Assembly: GCA_029968055.1 (NCBI GenBank)
Contig: JASCNX010000002.1
Location: forward strand, 620,001 to 684,000
Source: Xenophilus aerolatus
GTDB lineage: Bacteria; Pseudomonadota; Gammaproteobacteria; Burkholderiales; Burkholderiaceae_C
DNA: 64,000 bases
Direction: 5' to 3'
In this document: piece after piece, positions 42,854-51,645 of the stretch
How the letters are laid out: the number at the start of each line of letters is the position of its first letter
Position numbering within the stretch: the stretch's first letter is position 1
Position numbers and translations under genes: made by a program
The notes under the pieces: model-generated
The model's database searches: none
Told to the model about the DNA's origin: nothing
The model's input: the letters and a program-made list of their open reading frames with translations, nothing else

Positions 42854-43519
42854 TCAGTGCGCGGACGGCGTGCGCATGAAGGGGAAGCGGCGCTCGGCCG
42901 CTTCGGTCTCGGGCATGACATAGACCACGCCGTGCGTGCTGCCCAGCGCAGGCTTGACCTGGCCGTCATAGAACGCCGCCGGCACGTTGATGCAGCCGTA
43001 GGAGATGCGGTTGTCGGCGATGGTGGGGCTCGCCAGCCGCTCGAGCCGCCGGTCGGCCTTGTTGGCCGTGCGCACCCGGTGCATCGACACCGCGGCGTCG
43101 TAGTCCACCCAGACGATGTCTTCGCCGCTCGCGTTCACGCCGGGCTCCGAGGCGAAGCGGCCCGCGGGCGTGGTGCGCTCGTGCGGCCGGATCTGCGCCA
43201 TCGGCCGTTCGCCGATGCCGGGCACCGAGTCGTCGCCTTTGGCCAGGCCCAGCAGCACGGGCGAACTGCCGCGCAGCGTCCCGTCGCCGCCGAACACGTG
43301 GACGCGTGCACGCTTCTTGTCGACCACGGCGAAGGCGTGGCCGCGGTTGTCTTGGGTCGCGACCGCACGCTGGGCGAGCTGCATGACCTCGGGTGCTGGC
43401 GCCTCGGCCGCCGGACTGCTGCGGGCATGCGCTGGCGCCACCGCCAGGACAGCGGCAAACGCCACGGCAGAGGCCGGGCTACCAAGGGCTCGCAGGAAGT
43501 TCGGCGAAGGGCAGGGCAT
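42854..43519 (-). CDS. L,D-transpeptidase family protein (YkuD-like)
   Basis: A 221-residue periplasmic enzyme. A signal peptide covers about residues 1-32 (AVAFAAVLAVAPAHA). The catalytic motif is in RISYGCINVPAAF with nucleophile Cys176 and a His at 147 (VSMHRVRT). Such enzymes cross-link peptidoglycan or attach lipoprotein to it. The domain is short and divergent, so activity is likely but not certain. It is preceded on the same strand by a small secreted protein gene. Confidence 0.82.
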   Translation of the reverse strand: MPCPSPNFLRALGSPASAVAFAAVLAVAPAHARSSPAAEAPAPEVMQLAQRAVATQDNRGHAFAVVDKKRARVHVFGGDGTLRGSSPVLLGLAKGDDSVPGIGERPMAQIRPHERTTPAGRFASEPGVNASGEDIVWVDYDAAVSMHRVRTANKADRRLERLASPTIADNRISYGCINVPAAFYDGQVKPALGSTHGVVYVMPETEAAERRFPFMRTPSAH

Positions 43520-43617
43520 GCAGGCTCCGGCAGATCGGTTCTTGAATGACGCGGGGCCGCGCCACGCCCCGACGCCCGCAGGCGTCGGGCCGCAGCACGG
43601 CCCCGGGTCCTTGCGCG

Positions 43618-43905
43618 TCAGTTGCGGTCGGCGCGTGCCGGGCGCATCGGCGCGGTGGCCGGTGCGCTGGGCTGCGGGCTCATCGTGGCGGCGGGCGCCG
43701 GCGCGCTGTTGGCGCCCATGCTGCCGCTCGGGTTCTGCGGCATGGTGCCCGTGGTGCCCATCGGGCCGCCCGCGGGGCTCTGTTGGCCCGCGGCCGTCGC
43801 GGGGTTGGGCGACGTCGTGGTGGGCGGGTTGCCCTGGGCGATGGCGATGCTCGCGGTGGCGCCGAAGGCGAGGGCGACACCGAGGGTGGCGAGGGTGGTC
43901 TTCAT
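43618..43905 (-). CDS. Small secreted Pro/Gly/Ser-rich protein, unknown
   Basis: A 95-residue protein with a clear signal peptide (MKTTLATLGVALAFGATASI, cleavage after AIAQ). The mature ~70 residues are low-complexity: Pro, Thr, Gly, Met, Ala with motifs such as PMGTTGTMPQNPSGSMG. No Cys and no family recognised. GGAG lies before the ATG. It precedes the L,D-transpeptidase gene by 98 bp and may be an envelope protein with it. Confidence 0.65.
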   Translation of the reverse strand: MKTTLATLGVALAFGATASIAIAQGNPPTTTSPNPATAAGQQSPAGGPMGTTGTMPQNPSGSMGANSAPAPAATMSPQPSAPATAPMRPARADRN

Positions 43906-44195
43906 GTGGAGGCTCCTTGGGTGATGAATATGAAATGCGAGAGGCTGTCGGCCGGCGGTCCGGCCCCGGCGCCCTGCCGTCGTTCACGCTCCGGCAGATG
44001 GCGGACCTGCAGGGAGCGCGGCATCACGCCAGCGCGAGCCTTCAAGCTAACGGTCCCAGGATGGCCCCGGGTCGGCACCGCGCCCCCACGGCTGTAGGAG
44101 TCACGCTCCGGGCCGGGAAGGCGTGGCCCGGCACGGCGTGATCTGCCTCCCTACAATTCCCGCAGATCGAACGTGACGAGGAGGAAGGGCCCACC

Positions 44196-44618
44196 ATGCG
44201 ATCCGTAGCGCTACTCCTGGCCAGCGTGCTGTCGGGCACATGGGCAGGCGCGCAATCTCCATCCAACTGGTTCACCGTCACGGGCGACCCCGAGCGTGCC
44301 GAGATCGACACCGTGCAGGTCGATCCCGTGGCCGTGGGACGGGACGCCGACGGCAAGACAATGAACATCCGCGTGAGCCGGGCGGCGCTGCGTCACAACT
44401 GGGACGGCGTGCCCTATCGTTCCTACGACGCGCAGGTGGTGTTCCGCTGCGCCGAGCGCCGGGCCGAGTACCGCGCCGTCACCTACTACATGGCGCCGCT
44501 GTGGCGCGGCGACCCGCACCTGAGCGTCGATTACAGCGAGCGGCCGCAGCCGATGCTCTTCAGGGACACCCAGCCCAATCCCACGCAGCGCATCGTGCGC
44601 GCCGCCTGCGGCGCCTGA
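44196..44618 (+). CDS. Surface-adhesin E-like exported protein
   Basis: A 140-residue protein with a signal peptide (MRSVALLLASVLSGTWAGAQ). The mature part, WFTVTGDPERAEIDTVQVD, RSYDAQVVFRCAERRAEYRA and VTYYMAPLWRGDPHLSVDY, resembles the surface-adhesin protein E family; two cysteines (FRCAE and RAACGA) may form a disulfide. GAGGAAGG lies before the ATG. The 290-bp gap upstream (43906-44195) shows nothing else recognisable. Confidence 0.72.
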   Translation: MRSVALLLASVLSGTWAGAQSPSNWFTVTGDPERAEIDTVQVDPVAVGRDADGKTMNIRVSRAALRHNWDGVPYRSYDAQVVFRCAERRAEYRAVTYYMAPLWRGDPHLSVDYSERPQPMLFRDTQPNPTQRIVRAACGA

Positions 44619-44636
44619 GCGAGCGGCGCCCGACGC

Positions 44637-44663
44637 AAAAAAAACGGCACCCGAAAGTGCCGT
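44637..44663 (-). terminator. Rho-independent terminator of glcB
   Basis: On the minus strand: a stem ACGGCAC/GTGCCGT with a 6-base loop, followed by eight T residues. It lies 22 bp after the stop of the malate synthase gene and faces the convergent adhesin-E-like gene. Confidence 0.85.
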
Positions 44664-44684
44664 CGTCGTGCAGGGGCTGGCGGC

Positions 44685-46901
44685 TCAGGCGCCGGCCTTC
44701 ACCTTCAGCCGCCACGCATGCAGCAGCGGCTCGGTGTAGCCGCTGGGCTGCTCGACGCCCTTGAACACGAGGTCCTGTGCGGCCTGGTAGGCAGCGCTGG
44801 TCGTGAAGTTGCCGGCCATCTTGCGGTACAGCGGGTCGCCCGCATTCTGCTGGTCGACCACGGCAGCCATGCGTTCGAAGGTGGCATTGACCTGCTCCTT
44901 GGTGACGACGCCGTGCAGCAGCCAGTTGGCGATGTGCTGGCTGCTGATGCGCAGCGTGGCGCGGTCTTCCATCAGGCCGACGTCGTGGATGTCGGGCACC
45001 TTGGAGCAGCCCACGCCCTGGTCGATCCAGCGCACCACGTAGCCCAGGATGCCCTGCACGTTGTTGTCGAGCTCCTGCTGCTTCTCGGCGTCGGTCCAGT
45101 TGGGCGTCGCGGTGATCGGCACCTGCAGCAGGTCGTTGAGGATGGCGTCGCGCTCGGCTTCGGCGTCGATCTTCTCCAGTTCCTTCTGCACGTCGGCCAC
45201 GTTCACCTGGTGGTAGTGCAGCGCATGCAGCGTGGCCGCGGTGGGCGAGGGCACCCAGGCGGTGTTGGCGCCGGCCTTGGGATGGGCGATCTTCTGCTTG
45301 AGCATGTCGGCCATCAGGTCGGGCATGGCCCACATGCCCTTGCCGATCTGCGCCTTGCCGCGCAGGCCGCAGTTCAGGCCCGTGAGCACGTTGTTGCGCT
45401 CGTAGGCCGCGATCCACTTCGTGCCCTTGATGTCGCCCTTGCGCAGCATCGGGCCGCCCTGCATGGCGGTGTGCATCTCGTCGCCGGTGCGGTCCAGGAA
45501 GCCGGTGTTGATGAAGGCCACGCGCGCCGGCGCCGCGGCAATGCAGGCCTGCAGGTTCACGCTGGTGCGGCGCTCTTCGTCCATGATGCCCAGCTTGACG
45601 GTGTTGGCTGGCAGGCCCAGCAGCTGTTCGACGCGGCCGAACAGCTCGTTGGCAAAGGCGACCTCGGCCGGACCGTGCATCTTGGGCTTGACGATGTAGA
45701 TGCTGCCGGTGCGCGAGTTGCGCAGCCCGTTCGCGCCCTTGCCAGCGAGGTCGTAGGTCGCAATGGCCGTGGTGATGACCGCGTCCATGATGCCCTCGGG
45801 GATCTCCTTGCCACCTTCCCAGAGGATCGCCGGGTTGGTCATCAGGTGCCCCACGTTGCGCACGAACATGAGCGAGCGGCCGTGCAGCTTGACTTCGCCC
45901 TGGCCGTCGGGCGCGGTGTACACGCGGTCGGCGTTCAGGCGGCGCGTGAAGGTCTTGCCGCCCTTGGCCACGTCCTCGGTCAGGGTGCCGAGCTGGATGC
46001 CGAGCCAGTTGCTGTAGGCGAGCACCTTGTCCTGCGCATCGACCACCGCCACCGAGTCTTCCAGGTCGAGGATGGTCGAGAGCGCCGATTCGAGGACCAC
46101 GTCGCTCACGCCGGCCGGGTCGGTCTTGCCGATGGGCGTGCTGCGATCGATCTGGATGTCGAGGTGGATGCCGTTGTGCTTGAGCAGGACGGACGAGGGG
46201 CTGGCCGCATCGCCCTGGTAGCCGACGAAGGCAGCCGGGTCCTGCAGGTGGGTGGCGCTGCTGTGCAGCTGCACCACCAGCCGGCCGTCCTTGACGCTGT
46301 AGCCGGTCGCGTCCTTGTGCGAGCCGTTGGCCAGCGGCGCGGCCTGGTCGAGCACTTCGCGCGCGAAGGCGATCACCTTGGCGCCGCGGATCGGGTTGTA
46401 GCCCTTGCCCTTCTCGGCCCCGCCTTCTTCGGAGATCGCATCGGTGCCGTAGAGCGCGTCGTACAGCGAGCCCCAGCGCGCGTTGGCGGCATTGAGCGCA
46501 TAGCGGGCGTTGAGGATCGGCACCACCAGCTGCGGGCCGGCCTGCAGCGCGAGCTCGGCGTCGACGTTGGCGGTGGTGGCCTTCACACCCTTCGGTTGCG
46601 GCAGCAGGTAGCCGATCTTCTCCAGGAAGGCGCGGTACGCCGTCATGTCGGAAGGATTGGAAGGATCACCTGCGGTGATGGGGCCGGGGTGCGCCTTGTG
46701 CCAGGCGTCCATCTCCGACTGGATGCGGTCGCGCTCGGCCAGCAGGGCGGCGTTCTTGGGCGCGAGCTCGTGGACGATGGCGTCGAAGCCCTTCCAGAAG
46801 GCCTCGCTCGACACGCCGGTGCCGGGGAGCACCTGGTCTTCGAGGAAGCGGTACAGCTCGGTGGCCACCTGGAGGCGCTGGGTCGTGGTGCGTTCGGTCA
46901 T
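44685..46901 (-). CDS. glcB: Malate synthase G
   Basis: A 738-residue enzyme condensing glyoxylate with acetyl-CoA to malate, in glyoxylate and glycolate metabolism. Signatures include [76 protein letters not shown] and [18 protein letters not shown]; length is typical of the G isoform. The ATG at 46901 gives [19 protein letters not shown]. It stands alone with its own terminator; no glc oxidase genes are adjacent. The 232-bp gap to the divergent racemase gene holds its promoter. Confidence 0.97.
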   Translation of the reverse strand: MTERTTTQRLQVATELYRFLEDQVLPGTGVSSEAFWKGFDAIVHELAPKNAALLAERDRIQSEMDAWHKAHPGPITAGDPSNPSDMTAYRAFLEKIGYLLPQPKGVKATTANVDAELALQAGPQLVVPILNARYALNAANARWGSLYDALYGTDAISEEGGAEKGKGYNPIRGAKVIAFAREVLDQAAPLANGSHKDATGYSVKDGRLVVQLHSSATHLQDPAAFVGYQGDAASPSSVLLKHNGIHLDIQIDRSTPIGKTDPAGVSDVVLESALSTILDLEDSVAVVDAQDKVLAYSNWLGIQLGTLTEDVAKGGKTFTRRLNADRVYTAPDGQGEVKLHGRSLMFVRNVGHLMTNPAILWEGGKEIPEGIMDAVITTAIATYDLAGKGANGLRNSRTGSIYIVKPKMHGPAEVAFANELFGRVEQLLGLPANTVKLGIMDEERRTSVNLQACIAAAPARVAFINTGFLDRTGDEMHTAMQGGPMLRKGDIKGTKWIAAYERNNVLTGLNCGLRGKAQIGKGMWAMPDLMADMLKQKIAHPKAGANTAWVPSPTAATLHALHYHQVNVADVQKELEKIDAEAERDAILNDLLQVPITATPNWTDAEKQQELDNNVQGILGYVVRWIDQGVGCSKVPDIHDVGLMEDRATLRISSQHIANWLLHGVVTKEQVNATFERMAAVVDQQNAGDPLYRKMAGNFTTSAAYQAAQDLVFKGVEQPSGYTEPLLHAWRLKVKAGA

Positions 46902-47133
46902 GCGTGTTCTCGGCGTGCGGCGGAGCCGCGAAAGGGTTGCACGGGGCGGGGCGGTCGGCGAGGTCGCAAGCATGCGGCCGACGCTCGACCCACACTGTAT
47001 TAGAGACGAGCCAGAGGATTAATCTGCGGGCAAGGCGATGATTCGTGACAAAAACAAGGGTAATGGCGGCGCTTCGCCGCGCAGAGGCCGGTTGGCTGAC
47101 GGTGTTGTCACACCGCCTGCGTACGATGGTGCG

Positions 47134-47829
47134 ATGACTCTGCACATCGGCATCGTGGGCTGTTCGGCCGAAGGCGCGGCGCTGTGTTACCGCACGATCT
47201 GTGCCGAAGGCGCCGCGCTGCTGGGGCCGCATGCGCACCCGGAGGTGTCGATGCACACGCCCTCGCTGGCCGAGTACGTCGACTGCCTGGAGCGCGGCGA
47301 CCTCGAGGGCGTGGGTGAGCTGATGCTCGGCTCGGCCCGCAAGCTGGCCGACGTCGGCGCAGACTTCCTCGTCTGTCCCGACAACACCATCCACCAGGCC
47401 TTCGACTTCGTCGCCGCACGCTCGCCGCGCCCGTGGCTGCACATCGCCGAGGTGGTCGCCGACGAGGCGGTGCGGCGCGGCTTCACGCGGATCGGCATCA
47501 CCGGCACACGCTGGCTGACAGACAGCGAGGTGTATCCCGCGGCCTTCGCCGAGCGCGAGCTGGGCTACATGCGCCCGAGCGAGGCCGAGCGCGACGAGAT
47601 TCAGCACGTGATCATGGACGAGCTGGTGCCGGGCATCCGCAGCGCCGGGGCGGTGGCCTGCTTCCAGCGTGTCTTCGCCCGCATGAAGGACGAAGGCTGC
47701 GACGCGGTCGTGCTGGGCTGCACCGAGATCCCCCTGGTGATGAGCGATGCCAACTCGCCCTTGCCGACACTGGATTCGACCCGCCTGCTGGCGCGTGCGG
47801 CGCTGCGGCGCGCGGTTCAGGCGGGCTGA
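47134..47829 (+). CDS. Aspartate/glutamate racemase family protein
   Basis: A 231-residue protein. Both catalytic cysteines of the family are present: Cys81 in FLVCPDNTIHQ and Cys196 in VVLGCTEIPLVMS, with IGITGTRWLTDSEVY between. It therefore should racemise or isomerise an acidic amino acid or related acid without cofactor; the substrate is not readable. The ATG at 47134 is supported by the start HIGIVGCSAEGA. Its 3' end overlaps the convergent TetR gene by 13 bp. Confidence 0.88.
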   Translation: MTLHIGIVGCSAEGAALCYRTICAEGAALLGPHAHPEVSMHTPSLAEYVDCLERGDLEGVGELMLGSARKLADVGADFLVCPDNTIHQAFDFVAARSPRPWLHIAEVVADEAVRRGFTRIGITGTRWLTDSEVYPAAFAERELGYMRPSEAERDEIQHVIMDELVPGIRSAGAVACFQRVFARMKDEGCDAVVLGCTEIPLVMSDANSPLPTLDSTRLLARAALRRAVQAG

Positions 47830-48407
47830 TCCGCAGCCGCCAGCGCGGCGTCGATCCAGCGGCCGATCTCGACGGCGGTGGCCGGTGCCGGCGTGAAGAG
47901 CAGACGAAACAGCAGGGGCGCCACCAGCGTGTCCATCAGGCGCTCGACCGGCGGCGCCGGCTTGCCGCGCGCCTGCGCACGCTCGAGCAGCACGCCGATC
48001 TGCGTCGCGACGAAGCTCGCGCAGCGGCACGAGGGGCGGTCGTCGGGCGACTGCGCGCCCAGCACGTCGCGCATCATCCCGCGCCCCGGCTGCGAGGACA
48101 TCTCCTCGTTGTACTGCTCGGCCCAGGCCAGCAGGTCGCCGCGCAGCGAGCCGGTGTCGGCCGGCTCGCCTTCGGGCCGCATGCGTTCGACCGACACGTC
48201 GGCCAGCAGCTCGGCCAGGTCGCCCCACCGGCGGTAGATGGTGGAGGGCGTGACACCCGCCCGCGCGGCGATCATCGGCACGGTGATCGCCTCGCGCCCA
48301 TGCTCGGCCGCTAGCTCGCGCGTCGCCCGGTGCACCGCTTCCTGCACGCGCGCGCTGCGACCGCCGGGGCGGGGGGCAGTGCGGGGCGCGATCGTCGGCG
48401 TGGCCAT
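47817..48407 (-). CDS. TetR/AcrR family transcriptional regulator
   Basis: A 196-residue repressor. The DNA-binding helices are in AAEHGREAITVPMIAARAGV and TPSTIYRRWGDLAELLAD, at about residues 30-70. The C-terminal domain carries FVATQIGVLLERAQARGKP and forms the ligand pocket. It is divergent from an MFS gene, with two AACGCAAAG palindromes in the 90-bp gap, so it most likely represses that transporter and itself. Its 3' end overlaps the racemase gene tail to tail. Confidence 0.92.
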   Translation of the reverse strand: MATPTIAPRTAPRPGGRSARVQEAVHRATRELAAEHGREAITVPMIAARAGVTPSTIYRRWGDLAELLADVSVERMRPEGEPADTGSLRGDLLAWAEQYNEEMSSQPGRGMMRDVLGAQSPDDRPSCRCASFVATQIGVLLERAQARGKPAPPVERLMDTLVAPLLFRLLFTPAPATAVEIGRWIDAALAAADQPA

Positions 48408-48419
48408 GGGGCCGATGCT

Positions 48420-48438
48420 AACGCAAAGAATTTGCTTT
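48420..48438. promoter_or_regulatory. Probable TetR operator 1 (imperfect)
   Basis: AACGCAAAGAATTTGCTTT has the same left half as operator 2 and a partly matching right half. It lies 12 bp before the start of the TetR gene, positioned for autoregulation. Confidence 0.6.
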
Positions 48439-48465
48439 AGCGATGAAGCAGGCGCACAATGCGCA

Positions 48466-48484
48466 AACGCAAAGTCTTTGCGTT
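48466..48484. promoter_or_regulatory. Probable TetR operator 2 (perfect palindrome)
   Basis: AACGCAAAG-T-CTTTGCGTT is a perfect 19-bp palindrome 13 bp before the MFS start codon. Centre-to-centre distance to operator 1 is 46 bp. Binding here would block the transporter promoter. Confidence 0.75.
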
Positions 48485-48497
48485 AAAGGATTCGAGG

Positions 48498-49697
48498 ATG
48501 TCTGCCCCTGCCCTGGCCACGCCGGCCGCCGCCACGCCGCGCCGCCTGCCACCGCGGGCCGCCTTCGCGCTGATCGTGACGCTGGTGATCACCTTCCTCG
48601 CCGCATCGAGCGCGCCTTCGCCGCTGTACGCGCTGTACCGCGAGGCCTGGGGCTTCTCGGCGCTGGTGCTCACCGTGATCTTCTCCAGCTATGCCTTCGC
48701 GCTGCTGGCAGCGTTGCTGGTCTTTGGCGCGCTGTCCGACCACCTCGGCCGGCGCGCGGTGATCCTGGCGGCGCTGGTGCTGGAGATCGGCGCCATCGTG
48801 CTGTTCTGGCAGGCGGGTTCGGTGGGGTGGCTGATCGCCGCCCGGGTGCTGCAGGGCATCGCCACCGGCATGGCGACCAGCGTGCTGAGCGCGACCCTGC
48901 TCGACCTGAACCCAACGCGCGGCGCCCTGTTCAACGGCCTGTCGCCCATGATCGGCATGGCGGCGGGCGCGCTGGGGGCCAGCGTGCTGGTGCAGTTCGC
49001 GCCCCACCCGATGCACCTCGTCTACGAAGTCCTTCTCGCCGCGCTGGTGCTCCAGGCGTTGCTCGCGCTGCGCCTGCCCGAGACCGTGACGCGCCGCCCC
49101 GGCGCCTGGGCCTCGATGGTGCCGCGCGCGCACGTGCCGCCGGCCGCACGCGCGCTGGTGCTGCGGCTCATGCCGCTCAACACGGCGGGCTGGGCGCTGG
49201 GCGGCTTCTACCTGTCGCTGGGGCCCACGTTGACACGGCTCGTCACCGGCCGGGCCACGCCGCTGGCGGGGGGTGTGCTCATCGCCACGCTGGTGCTCAC
49301 CGGCGCCGTCGCGATCTACGTGGTGCGCCAGCGCCCCGCGCGGCGCGTGCTCCGCGCCAGCGCCGCGCTGCTGGGCCTGGGCCTGGCGATCACGCTCTGG
49401 GGCGTGCACGCACAGCAGGCCGCGGCCTTCTTCGGCGGCACGGTGGTCGCGGGCCTGGGCTTCGGCGCAAGCTTCAACGCGGCCGTGCGCACCCTGGTGC
49501 CCGCCGCGACGCCGCACGAGCGCGCCGGCCTCATGTCCAGCTTCTTCGTGCTGAGCTACCTGGCCTTCAGCGTTCCGGCCATCCTGGCCGGCCTGGCCGT
49601 GGGCACGTTCGGGCTGCATGCGACCACCCTGGGCTATGGCCTCGTGCTGCTGGCGCTGGCAGTGCTGGCCTGGGTCACGGCGCGCGAGCGGGCCTGA
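48498..49697 (+). CDS. MFS transporter
   Basis: A 399-residue twelve-helix major facilitator. It has FGALSDHLGRRAVILAALVL (motif A between helices 2 and 3), ARVLQGIATGMATSVLSATL and SFFVLSYLAFSVPAILAGLA. The ATG at 48498 (MSAPALATPAAATPRR) is preceded by AGGA; upstream starts run through the operator and were rejected. Substrate unknown; control by the divergent TetR repressor suggests efflux of a toxic or signalling compound. Confidence 0.9.
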   Translation: MSAPALATPAAATPRRLPPRAAFALIVTLVITFLAASSAPSPLYALYREAWGFSALVLTVIFSSYAFALLAALLVFGALSDHLGRRAVILAALVLEIGAIVLFWQAGSVGWLIAARVLQGIATGMATSVLSATLLDLNPTRGALFNGLSPMIGMAAGALGASVLVQFAPHPMHLVYEVLLAALVLQALLALRLPETVTRRPGAWASMVPRAHVPPAARALVLRLMPLNTAGWALGGFYLSLGPTLTRLVTGRATPLAGGVLIATLVLTGAVAIYVVRQRPARRVLRASAALLGLGLAITLWGVHAQQAAAFFGGTVVAGLGFGASFNAAVRTLVPAATPHERAGLMSSFFVLSYLAFSVPAILAGLAVGTFGLHATTLGYGLVLLALAVLAWVTARERA

Positions 49698-49706
49698 ATC
49701 CGCGAG

Positions 49707-50450
49707 TCAGCCCACCTTGCCACGCAGTTGTTCCGCGGCGCGCTGCACGGCGGCGAGGTAGGCCGGGTCGTGGCGGTGCGTCGGCATCGTGAGCGTGACC
49801 GCGCCCGCGATGGCCCCCTGGGCGTCGAACACCGGCGCCGAGATGCCGGCCACGTCGGCCAACCGGTCGCCCACCGCGCTGTACGCGCCGGCCTTGCGGA
49901 TCGCGGCATACAGCGCCTTGTCGCGCGGGGTGGCGCGGGCCTGGCAGTCCGCGTCCCAGGCCGACAGGACGCGCCCGCCCGTGCCCGCCGACAGCGGCAG
50001 CACGTCGCCGGCCTGGATGTGGTCGCGCACCGGGTGCGGCGAATCGACGCGGTACAGGCACACCCGCACCGCCTCCGCGCCCTGGCCCTGCTTGACGTGG
50101 TAGGCCGCACTCTCGCCGGTCGCGCGCACCAGCGCCTGCAGAACCGGCATCACCACTTCGTCGAGCGAGAACGCCGCGGCATACACGGCATGCAGTCGTG
50201 CGATCTCGGCGCCGAGCGCATAGCGGCCGTCGGCCCGGCGCTGCAGCAGGCCCGCATGCTCCAGCGACGCCAGCAGGCGCAACGCGGTGCTCTTGTACAG
50301 CTGCGTGCGCAGCGCCAGCTCGGCCAGGCCGAGCGCATCGTCTCCCTCGCGGAACACGGCCAGCAGGCTCAGTGCGCGGTCGACCGCGGCAGCGCCGCCC
50401 GGCGCGGCAGCGGCGGTGGCCAGGGACTCGGTGCGGGCTTTGCGGGGCAT
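49707..50450 (-). CDS. IclR family transcriptional regulator
   Basis: A 247-residue regulator. The winged-helix domain is at about residues 20-80 (AVDRALSLLAVFREGDDALG, LAELALRTQLYKSTALRLLA), and the effector domain includes LPLSAGTGGRVLSAWD and GISAPVFDAQGAIAGAVTL. It is divergent from the HMG-CoA lyase gene, with an inverted repeat next to the lyase start, so it probably controls the lyase and CoA-transferase genes in response to an acid or acyl-CoA. Confidence 0.92.
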   Translation of the reverse strand: MPRKARTESLATAAAAPGGAAAVDRALSLLAVFREGDDALGLAELALRTQLYKSTALRLLASLEHAGLLQRRADGRYALGAEIARLHAVYAAAFSLDEVVMPVLQALVRATGESAAYHVKQGQGAEAVRVCLYRVDSPHPVRDHIQAGDVLPLSAGTGGRVLSAWDADCQARATPRDKALYAAIRKAGAYSAVGDRLADVAGISAPVFDAQGAIAGAVTLTMPTHRHDPAYLAAVQRAAEQLRGKVG

Positions 50451-50489
50451 CGGACGTGAATTTGACAGTCGTGGGGGCGTCGGGTGTAA

Positions 50490-50524
50490 TTCTGTCTTTC
50501 AAAATGATGTTCTGCAAGATAGAA
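50490..50524. promoter_or_regulatory. Probable IclR operator next to the lyase start
   Basis: Arms TTCTGTCTTTCAAAA (50490-50504) and TTCTGCAAGATAGAA (50510-50524) are inverted repeats matching at 12 of 15 positions with a 5-bp spacer. It ends 2 bp before the start codon, so it replaces the normal ribosome-site region. Confidence 0.6.
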
Positions 50525-50526
50525 CG

Positions 50527-51471
50527 ATGACATCTGTGGATTCCCACCAGCAGGCTGCGGTCCTGATCAGCGAGGTCGGCCCGCGCGACGGCCTGCAATC
50601 GGTCGATGCCACCATGCCCACTGCCGACAAGCTGCGCTGGATCGACGCGCTGCATGCGGCCGGCCTGGGCGAGATCGAGGTCGCCTCCTTCGTCCCTGCC
50701 AGGCTGCTGCCGCAGATGGCCGACGCGGCCGAGGTGGTGCGTCACGCCACCATGCTGCCCGGCCTCACGGTGATGGCGCTGGTGCCCAACCGGCGCGGCG
50801 CCGAGGCCGCGCTGGCGGCTGGCGCCCACAAGCTCACGATGCCGGTGTCGGCCAGCCGCGCTCATTCGCTGGCCAACGTGCGCCGGACGCCCGAGGAGAT
50901 GGTCGAGGAGGTGCGCGCCATCGCCGCGCTGCGCGACGGGCACGCGCCCGAGGTGCGGCTGGAGGCCGGCATCTCCACCGCCTTCGGCTGCACGCTGCAG
51001 GGCCGGGTCGACGAGGACGAGGTCATCCGGCTGGCTGTCCAGTGCGCCGAGGCCGGCGCGCAGGAGGTCGGGCTGTCCGACACCGTCGGCTATGCCAACC
51101 CGGCCCAGGTGCGCCGCCTGTTCCGTCGCCTGCGCAGCGAACTGGGCGAGCGCGCGGGCGCCGCCCACATGCACAACACGCGCGGCCTCGGCCTGGCCAA
51201 CTGCCTGGCCGCTTTCGAGGAAGGTGTGACCACCTTCGATGCCTCGCTCGGCGGCCTGGGTGGCTGTCCCTACGCGCCCGGCGCCTCGGGCAACGTGGTC
51301 ACCGAGGACCTGGTCTTCATGTTCGAGTCCATGGGCGTGCCCACCGGCATCGACCTGGAAGCACTCATCGCCGCGCGCGGCCCGCTGATGCAGGGCCTGC
51401 CCGGCGAACCGGTCTACGGCATGACGCCCGAGGCCGGGCTGCCCAAGGGCTTCGCGCCGACGGCCCATTGA
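50527..51471 (+). CDS. Hydroxymethylglutaryl-CoA lyase (DRE-TIM metallolyase)
   Basis: A 314-residue lyase. The motifs ISEVGPRDGLQ (metal and substrate), HMHNTRG (His214, His216) and the HMG-CoA lyase signature LGGLGGCPYAPGASGNVVTE (catalytic Cys247) are all present. It splits HMG-CoA, or a related 3-hydroxy-acyl-CoA such as citramalyl-CoA, into acetyl-CoA and a keto acid. The neighbouring CoA transferase could activate the free acid. The start is ATG at 50527 with no clear ribosome site, because the operator abuts it. A hairpin repeat (copy C) separates the two genes. Confidence 0.9.
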   Translation: MTSVDSHQQAAVLISEVGPRDGLQSVDATMPTADKLRWIDALHAAGLGEIEVASFVPARLLPQMADAAEVVRHATMLPGLTVMALVPNRRGAEAALAAGAHKLTMPVSASRAHSLANVRRTPEEMVEEVRAIAALRDGHAPEVRLEAGISTAFGCTLQGRVDEDEVIRLAVQCAEAGAQEVGLSDTVGYANPAQVRRLFRRLRSELGERAGAAHMHNTRGLGLANCLAAFEEGVTTFDASLGGLGGCPYAPGASGNVVTEDLVFMFESMGVPTGIDLEALIAARGPLMQGLPGEPVYGMTPEAGLPKGFAPTAH

Positions 51472-51485
51472 GCCGCGGCACCTGC

Positions 51486-51608
51486 GGGCAGCCGAACGCG
51501 GAGGGCGCAAAGATTCCGCAGAAGTCGCAAAAGAAACCAGAAAACCTTTTTTGGGTTTCCTTTCTGCGCCCTTTGCGAAACCTTCGCGCCCTCTGCGTTC
51601 GGCTGTCC
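51486..51608. repeat. Long intergenic palindrome, copy C
   Basis: The left arm begins GGGCAGCCGAACGCGGAGGG and the right arm ends CGTTCGGCTGTCC; they are inverted repeats over most of ~55 bp with AAACC/GGGTTT near the loop. The arm core (GCAGAGG-type, CGCAAAG) is shared with copies A and B but the outermost bases differ. It lies between the lyase and CoA-transferase genes of one probable operon. Confidence 0.8.
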
Positions 51609-51645
51609 GATCCCGATCCCATTCCCCCATCAACCCCATTGCTCC

